Positions 53,146 through 64,000 of a stretch of 64,000 bases of DNA are shown here, piece by piece. The notes under the pieces were generated by a model. It had not been told where the DNA came from, searched no databases, and saw nothing but the letters and a program-made list of their open reading frames with translations. The stretch covers positions 2,914,001 to 2,978,000 of the forward strand of contig JARGXX010000068.1 of assembly GCA_030374765.1 (NCBI GenBank), given 5' to 3'. Source of the stretch: Agarophyton chilense. Lineage: Eukaryota > Rhodophyta > Florideophyceae > Gracilariales > Gracilariaceae. Positions within the stretch are counted from its first letter, which is position 1, and every line of letters begins with the position of its first letter. A program made the position numbers and the translations under genes.

Positions 53146-54856
53146 AGGGCGGCGTGCGTTGCCAACTCAATGGAGCGAAAGGCTGAGTACTAGCAGTGGA
53201 TTCATTATTCGTCGAATGTACTTGCCTGAGCGGAAGACAGCTTGTCGAACTTTTCCCATGTGTTGGAGTTCTTTGGAACAGTTCGACTGTAAGCTATTTC
53301 ACCTATTGTGAAATGTAGTCGGACTAGGCCTTTGACCATGGTAGTCGTCTCTACAAAGTGTTTCATGGTTAAGCTATGCAATGATGAAGACGGAACAAGT
53401 AATACCGCGAAAACTTGAGATGAAGAACCCCGTTTAGAGATCCAGGGCGTTCCGTACAGCATTTGCCACTAATTGCTTGCACACCTCAACTGAAATGTTG
53501 TGGTTCACAGGATCAAGGATTCGTGAAACACTCCTGAGACTCCTCTGGTCTTTCCGTGTAGGTATTCGCAGCGCTACCCTTGTCCATGAATATAATGGTG
53601 CTTATGATTTTGAGGTCTCGGCATTGGAATGGTGATAATCAAATGCCTTCATGACTGTTACGGGCTTTCTACTTCCTACTCCAACTTGAAGGGATTGTAA
53701 TTGCGAGTTGCATTGATCATTGTTCTGTCTTATCCACCATATATAAAACCATATTGATTCGTCTGTTTGACCCTTTGCTTCTTCAACTATCTCGCCATCC
53801 ATCCAGACAAGCTTCTCTCATCTTTTCCGTTTTGAACTCATCAAGAACCACTTGGCACATTCGTTAGACGAAGCGTTCGCTGATTCCCTGCATGGAATGT
53901 TTGCAAGTCGAGATGGGTGCTGCTGCTTGGAGGGAATGTTCGATAGACTTCCACGTGATAACAGATGTTATTGAAGAACCAGTTTACTTGAGTACCTGAT
54001 TTTACCTGTAGAGTGATTGGATGAAATACTTCGAGCCCAATGTTGAGCCGGGGTTCGAACAACTACTTCGGGTTTACGGAACTCTCAGGAAGCTCGCCTT
54101 ACTCACCGAGTTTGGGCGGTGATGTATTGAAGTTTTCTTGCAGCCGGAGCAAAGATATAGATGCAGACCAAGATACTCCTCGTGCTGCTGAATTGGATGT
54201 TTGAAGCTTAAAGAGAGATGCGAATGCAATCTGTTTTGTGCTGGATAGAACTTTCTCGTTTGCTCTCAACCTCTGTTTAACATTCACCTGCGATCTCGAT
54301 GGAGAGAGAGAACCGCATTTATTGCAACTCGTTTCAAGCGGGTAACTTGAACTTTGCGAAAACAAATCTCGCTAAGAACAGCAGCAGATTATTTTCATGA
54401 TCGAGAAATGTGAAGCTTGAAAATATTTCCCATATGTGCACTTTCGATATTCTTGTTGGTTTCTTTATTGTTGCCGACGCAAGTGGTTACTTCTTTTTGG
54501 CAGTGTTTGGGGGGCAAAAGAAAAGCGCAGTCAAGTAGTGGGCCCGTAGTCTTTCCGAAGGAGAGGGAGATTGGCCGTCTTGGCCTTCATTTGCCTATGC
54601 GAGTCGAACACATTTTGGATTAGGCAAGTGATTCATACACAGCTGGAGCCATGGAACTCAAAGAAACAAGGATAAACAAAATATGTCTCGAGTGACTTGA
54701 CAAACCTATCTTACAGTCCTCAAATCTACAGAGAAAACGAAAGACGATTTTGAGCGATAGAGGAAAGGGGACGTTGATCTGTTCAGATCGCTCGTTTGAC
54801 ACTGCACCTTGAATTTTGTCATACAGTCAGCGAAAAGAGTCAGATTCCGCTTGACC
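53146..54856. other. Intergenic, no gene recognised
   Basis: 1.7 kb with short frames only. Confidence 0.5.
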
Positions 54857-55718
54857 TCATGAGTTCGAAGTGGGAAAAGATCTCGCTTGCGTGGCTGTGG
54901 CGACATCAGGCCGATACCTGTCATCCACTTCCTCTGTCTCCAAGCGAATTACATGACATCCCAATAAGCCTCTGCCATTCCACTGCCTCGGGGTCAAACT
55001 AAGTGTGACGACCTCTGGAGAGTCAGCATGCCCCCGTTCCACAGTGACTTCCACATGTTGGTTTTCTTGTTCTCTCAAAAAGCCTGGTAGGTTTTCCATC
55101 GCAAGTGCTGGCGTAGCAAACGAGCGAAGGGATATTGCACCAAATGATATAATCCTGTCGTCTACCAGAACCCCAGCTGACTCAGCTGGAGAGTTTTGAA
55201 ACACCAAGTCTACTTTAGCAAACGATGGCCGTCTAGGCACATAATCCGGCGGTACGGCCTGTGATGCCGCGTCATGAGGTTCTGTGAATTCGGGTTGAGA
55301 AACTGGACGCGGTTCTGAGGTAGAAGATGAAGCATTACCTCCAGGAGGGGCGAGAGCCATATGTAATTGCTTCTCGACTTCTGCCGATACAACCTTATGA
55401 TCTGTCTTCAGTATTGCCAATCGTTGTCTCTGCGAACGCACTTTATGTACATCAATATCTGCTCGGGGAAACCCTTCTACATCAACCAAATTTCCGGTTA
55501 CTCCTGGCATGCCCGGTGCCTTTATTTCATTACAAACGCAGGAAAACCAGAAATGGAATAACAATAAGTATGCTTCAAAAGGGCATTCACGAGGTCTTGA
55601 ATGAATTACATACCGTGAGAAACGATAGAATAGCTTCCATTTCGGCCTCAATGGCTACCTTTCTCTTGTCGAGGGAAAGCGCCTTTTGGCGTGGAGATGG
55701 TTCCCTCTCATAACCCAT
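54857..55718 (-). CDS. 26S proteasome assembly chaperone PSMD9/Nas2 (p27), one intron
   Basis: Two exons: 55614-55718 (ATG at 55718; MGYEREPSPRQKALSLDKRK, 35 codons) and 54857-55519, intron 55520-55613 (94 bp, GTATGT...TAAAG, phase 0). Spliced product is 255 aa. Exon 1 supplies the N-terminal helix of the family (KRKVAIEAEMEAILSFL); exon 2 starts APGMPGVTGNLVDVEGFPRA, which carries the highly conserved LVDxEGxPRxDxD motif, then the second helix (VRSQRQRLAILKTDHK) and a PDZ domain (about 140-225, FAKVDLVFQNSPAESAGVLV, VDDRIISFG) ending GRGLLGCHVIRL. It binds Rpt5 during base assembly of the 19S particle. The unspliced frame would begin with unrelated hydrophobic residues, which supports the intron. 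Confidence 0.92.
55520..55613 (-). other. Spliceosomal intron of PSMD9
   Basis: 94 bp, donor GTATGT at 55613-55608, acceptor AAAG at 55523-55520, preceded by a T-rich stretch. Removal joins two halves of a conserved family in frame. Confidence 0.88.
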
Positions 55719-56932
55719 GTTGATCACGATGATGATAGCAAAGGTGTGCCGATGTGAAATTGTCGGTCAAGGCAGGTTCATCTTTTGCTGCTCAACATTT
55801 ATGCTCTGTGGGATGTCTTCTAAAAAAACCAAAATTTGTAAAAAGAGTTACACGTTAACAACGGTTATTCAATACGAGTGTCTCCGATTATTTTAGGAAA
55901 CCCCTAAACACAGGCGTGCCGTCCACGTGTATACGATGGCAGAAACGAGGAAAAGAACAGATGAAATACAAAGATTGCATAAAACCTTTTCTGCTTCGTT
56001 TGATCTCAACAGAGATTTTTCACTATTCATGTATAATGTGAATATGTACACAAATTTCGATCGACCTGCCCTCCGATGATCGTAAAGTTCTCTCGTATAC
56101 CAAAGAATGGAGATACAACAATAATTTTATGTGAAATAGCATGAATATAAGATATGAAAGGGGAACAGTTCTGTCGCATCTCAAAAAACCTTGCAACTAT
56201 GTAAAACAAATGTCGCAATAACTGCTGGTGAGCTTCGATCTTTTAGTGTTTTTTTTTAGTAGTTACCAATTGAAATGTAGCAAAAACGCAACTAAAAAGT
56301 GTTCGAGCTAAGCGAAAATACTGCAGTTGTTGACATCTCAAATGAGACAAAAACGAAGCAGAAAATCCCATAGTGACTTGTGAAAGTACCCCAATACTCC
56401 AACCCGAGCTAGTAGAGCTAGTGGTTCGACATTAATTTGCAAACGAAAATATTTCTCAAAAAGCCATCTCAGTTACAACAGTATAATTTACGATGTGACC
56501 AGAATGCGAGAACCTTTTGAGACTCCAGTGTTTTGACTCAATAAATGAGCTGATTCAAGCTCCATATCAGACGCACGGTCATTACATTTTCTCGACTGCA
56601 ACCTCGTTCACTGCTAAATGCACCCCGCGAAAAAAGGGATTAAGAACACAAAATCGTTAATTATACTATCGATTTCGTAGACTAGTCAGGTGAAGAAGAA
56701 TTTGAATGGAATACAGTGCAAGGCTTTAATAGCTCGCAGCTTTAAAAACCAGTAACTCCATGAAAAGAGTACTACATGAACGCTGCAACGATTGAGTTGT
56801 GAGACAGCGTCTATTTACAAACAAATTCGGTTTATGAAGTACAGCTTCCAAGAAAGGGATAGAAGCAACGTCTGTTTCAATTTGGTCAACTCAAAAATAT
56901 GCTTTTCGTTCATGATAACTCTCGGATTGTAC
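55719..56932. other. Intergenic, no gene recognised
   Basis: 1.2 kb, AT-rich, with several A/T runs; no coding sequence seen. Includes the 3' flank of CDC48 and the PSMD9 promoter. Confidence 0.5.
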
Positions 56933-61227
<4,295 letters not shown>

Positions 61228-61452
61228 CTAATAGCCTGGTGCTCCCCGAATTCTTCTTCTCATATCCAGCTGGGCTTTTCTGCACTGGGAGTAAGCCACC
61301 CTGATTGCCTTGCATGAAGAGTCGACACCTTCCGCGTCGGGATGTGCACAGTCCTTCAGAGCCTTCTTTTTATCCGGATGTTCAATGACGCATTTAGAGT
61401 CGCTTAAACATCTGAGCAGTTCGTCGAAAAGACCTTTGCAAGATTTCGACAT
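61228..61452 (-). CDS. COA5: Cytochrome c oxidase assembly factor PET191/COA5
   Basis: 74 aa from ATG at 61452 (MSKSCKG). Twin CX9C motifs: Cys5-Cys15 (CKGLFDELLRC) and Cys47-Cys57 (CKAIRVAYSQC), with Cys21 and Cys35 also at family positions. LSDSKCV and the C-terminal QLDMRRRIRGAPGY match the PET191 signature closely. Such proteins are imported into the mitochondrial intermembrane space by the Mia40 disulfide relay and are needed to assemble complex IV. Length fits the family (about 70-110 aa). Single exon. Confidence 0.94.
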   Translation of the reverse strand: MSKSCKGLFDELLRCLSDSKCVIEHPDKKKALKDCAHPDAEGVDSSCKAIRVAYSQCRKAQLDMRRRIRGAPGY

Positions 61453-62378
61453 ATTCGAGATCAATGAAAATATTTATAACTATTTCCGCTAACGAGTATA
61501 GTAACACGGTCGGTCAAGATGACGGTGACCTTCCTTTACTTCCAGGGCGACGGTGACCAGACAAACTAACAGCTTCAGCCCACAGGTTTGACGAGTCCAC
61601 AAACTTCGGGGTAAAAAAAGAGACTGACGACCGGTCACTTGCGCAAAGCACTCTCACGAAACAAAATCCTTCTTAGTCTCTTGATCGAGGTCAAATGCAA
61701 ATTCTGATTCCAGGAGACTGGACCAAGATCGACGCAAGCTCTGATTCTTTATCTAGATCAGCAACGAGATTTGGGTCCGTCCACGTCTGTACCCCTGTCA
61801 CGTTGATTCATGTAACCCTCTCCATTAATACGACCTGGCAGGAAATACTTTCTTCGATTTCGCCGAAAAAATCATGTTCCCACAAAACGTGGCATCAGAG
61901 GGTTCCTCAACTCTGACGATCAGCTTTCCTCGAGGGAAATACTGTATCTATGATCATAGACTTCAGTAGTGACGGGCTGTTTACATCGTGGAATTCGCCC
62001 TCCGTAATCTCTGTCATCCGAGACATCTATTTACACTCTTCAACGCGACGCCAGTGCTTTGGAAGGAGAGAGTTTGACTTTAGAAAAATTTTTCTGCGAA
62101 ATGAACTGACCCGGATGAGAAACCGAACTGGTCACGTTCATCTTGGATATTCATCTGTCCTCTTCACTTACTTTTTAACCTCACTACTACCAGCCCTGCA
62201 CCTGGTGCACCTTTGATCTTCACCTTGAGGTTTTTTCTGCTTAGGACTTTTCAGAGAAGTGCGAGAAACTGGGGAAACTAAGTGTTGGAAAAAGCACACG
62301 TTTTCTATATTAAGTGTTGTCTGTGCCATTACTCTACGGAGGATATCTGGGATTTAGGATCGCTTGCATTGCAGAGAG
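61453..62378. other. Divergent spacer COA5 / bL28m
   Basis: 926 bp between divergent start codons; no further gene seen. Confidence 0.5.
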
Positions 62379-62861
62379 ATGCCGCGCTTCAATCGTGCTT
62401 ACAAAGGCCTGTATGGAAATCGTATGATTCAGTTTGGGAACAAAGTATCATTTGCAGAGAACAAATCACGAAGGACATGGAAACCCAACGTTCAAAAAAC
62501 AACCATGTTTAGCAACGCATTGCAACGTAAGCTGACTTTTCGCATGACCACGTATGCTATGAGATGTATCCGAAAAGCTGGCGGAATAGACGAATATCTG
62601 ATAAAAACTCGGGACGATGAAATCAAGTATGATAAAGCTATTGCTATCAAACAAGAGATCATGGCCGCCCGAAAGGCTGGTTTGGGGGTCAGTAATCGAG
62701 CCGATGTGAAGAATGTCAGCGAGCAATCAAGATCCCATCAAGAAACCCAGAAAAAAAAAAATCACGATGATAGCAACGACCTACACGAAAGCGGCGTGCC
62801 CCTGAGACCAACGAGTACTGTAATGTACAGGTCAACCGGGCTGAAGGAGTTGTTGCAATGA
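62379..62861 (+). CDS. Mitochondrial large-subunit ribosomal protein bL28m
   Basis: 160 aa from ATG at 62379 (MPRFNRAYKGLYGNRMIQFG); an in-frame ATG five codons earlier is less likely since the chosen start fits the short family N-terminus. The bL28 core is clear: GLYGNRMIQFGNKVSFAENK, then SRRTWKPNVQK, LTFRMTTYAMRCIRKAGGID and EYLIKTRDDE, as in yeast mitochondrial L24. The C-terminal about 60 residues are hydrophilic, include a KKK run coded by A-rich DNA at 62751-62760, and are not conserved. No cleavable presequence is needed to explain it; the basic N-terminus may target it to mitochondria. Confidence 0.9.
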   Translation: MPRFNRAYKGLYGNRMIQFGNKVSFAENKSRRTWKPNVQKTTMFSNALQRKLTFRMTTYAMRCIRKAGGIDEYLIKTRDDEIKYDKAIAIKQEIMAARKAGLGVSNRADVKNVSEQSRSHQETQKKKNHDDSNDLHESGVPLRPTSTVMYRSTGLKELLQ

Positions 62862-63402
62862 GCAATGAGCTCTTGCGTAAAGTAAAACCGGAGCTTTGTG
62901 TGAGTGTTTAACTCCCTCTGGACATATGATCGTAATTGTGTGGTGTTGACAATGGTGATGGGCTGGGCATGCCGATTCTTTTGAAACAAGTTTTCAGTGG
63001 ACAATCTTTTCAGGATATTAAAACGCATAACATTGACAGATAAAAATACCGATTGTCAGCTCCTGCTCCGTCTCACATGCCTTTGGTGTGAATTTGGTCG
63101 GCGTGGGCAACAGGCCTTGACGTAGCTAGATGTTGCCGAGACTTTAGAGCATATTTTGCACGTGAACTGCTAAGTGTTTAGCGACTGACACGCTAACGGG
63201 CGATGGAAGGTGGTGCCATCAGGAGTGCGGAATTCTCGGGGTTCTGATGCAAAGTAAAAGTAGTTGTCCGTGCTTTAGTCGTGTATAGAGTAGAAGCATC
63301 ACTATCTTCAAACTGGGAAGATCAGCGCATTCATGTTTACTAAGTGTGAAAGTGTTTCGTCTGCTACGGACTCACCAGCACAGTCGCAATTACACAGGTA
63401 AA
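62862..63402. other. Intergenic bL28m / polyubiquitin
   Basis: 541 bp, convergent 3' flanks; nothing recognised. Confidence 0.5.

Positions 63403-64000
<598 letters not shown>

Noticed and set aside
54040..54070. GGGGTTCGAAC resembling a pol III B box
   Set aside because: No matching A box or cloverleaf upstream.
54857..55651. Single-exon reading of PSMD9 starting at 55651
   Set aside because: Its first 45 residues are translated intron; splicing to the exon at 55614-55718 restores the family N-terminus.

Overview
This is a 64-kb nuclear window from a eukaryote with a compact, intron-poor genome. Almost every recognisable gene is a single uninterrupted reading frame. The two introns I can prove (in CDC48 and in the proteasome chaperone PSMD9/Nas2) are 95 and 94 bp with GTATGT donors. 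A plant-type threonine synthase with a transit-peptide-like N-terminus and a citrate synthase ending in a peroxisomal-type tripeptide point to a photosynthetic lineage. My best guess is a red alga, possibly a florideophyte (intron-poor gene islands separated by LTR elements); this is inference and no database was consulted.

Layout. 1-14.2 kb is retrotransposon territory. A decayed Ty1/copia-type gag lies on the minus strand at the left edge. It is followed by a nearly complete Ty3/gypsy element of 11.8 kb (2172-13969) with 915/913-bp LTRs, gag, and pol (protease-RT-RNase H-integrase) broken by two nonsense codons. Between pol and the 3' LTR lie a hidden, mutated chromodomain (the element is therefore a chromovirus) and a 634-codon ANTISENSE reading frame with only two in-frame stops. 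The right LTR abuts an inverted LTR fragment. 14.5-15.1 kb is a degenerate 24-bp minisatellite.

15.9-21.0 kb: two almost identical small secreted-protein genes in inverted orientation bracket an NAD(P)-dependent reductase gene and the RNase P/MRP subunit POP4. 21.8-26.5 kb: decayed RNase H sequence of a non-LTR element, a GA/GT microsatellite, and unrecognised, probably decaying frames.

26.8-64 kb is a housekeeping island in mixed orientations: threonine synthase, a Hop/STI1 co-chaperone without TPR1, a DUF1399/GRDP-like membrane protein, Nup96 with a degenerate Nup98-type autoproteolytic domain, a VAP/MSP-domain protein, a secreted beta-propeller-like membrane protein, a pepsin-like aspartic protease, an SLC35A-type nucleotide-sugar transporter, a PIG-Z/SMP3-like GPI mannosyltransferase, citrate synthase, a La-motif RNA-binding protein, PSMD9, CDC48/p97, COA5/PET191, mitochondrial bL28m and polyubiquitin running off the right edge. 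Several neighbours are divergently transcribed from about 0.5-kb spacers. There are no operons; functional links (CDC48, PSMD9 and polyubiquitin in ubiquitin-proteasome turnover; COA5 and bL28m in mitochondria) are thematic only.
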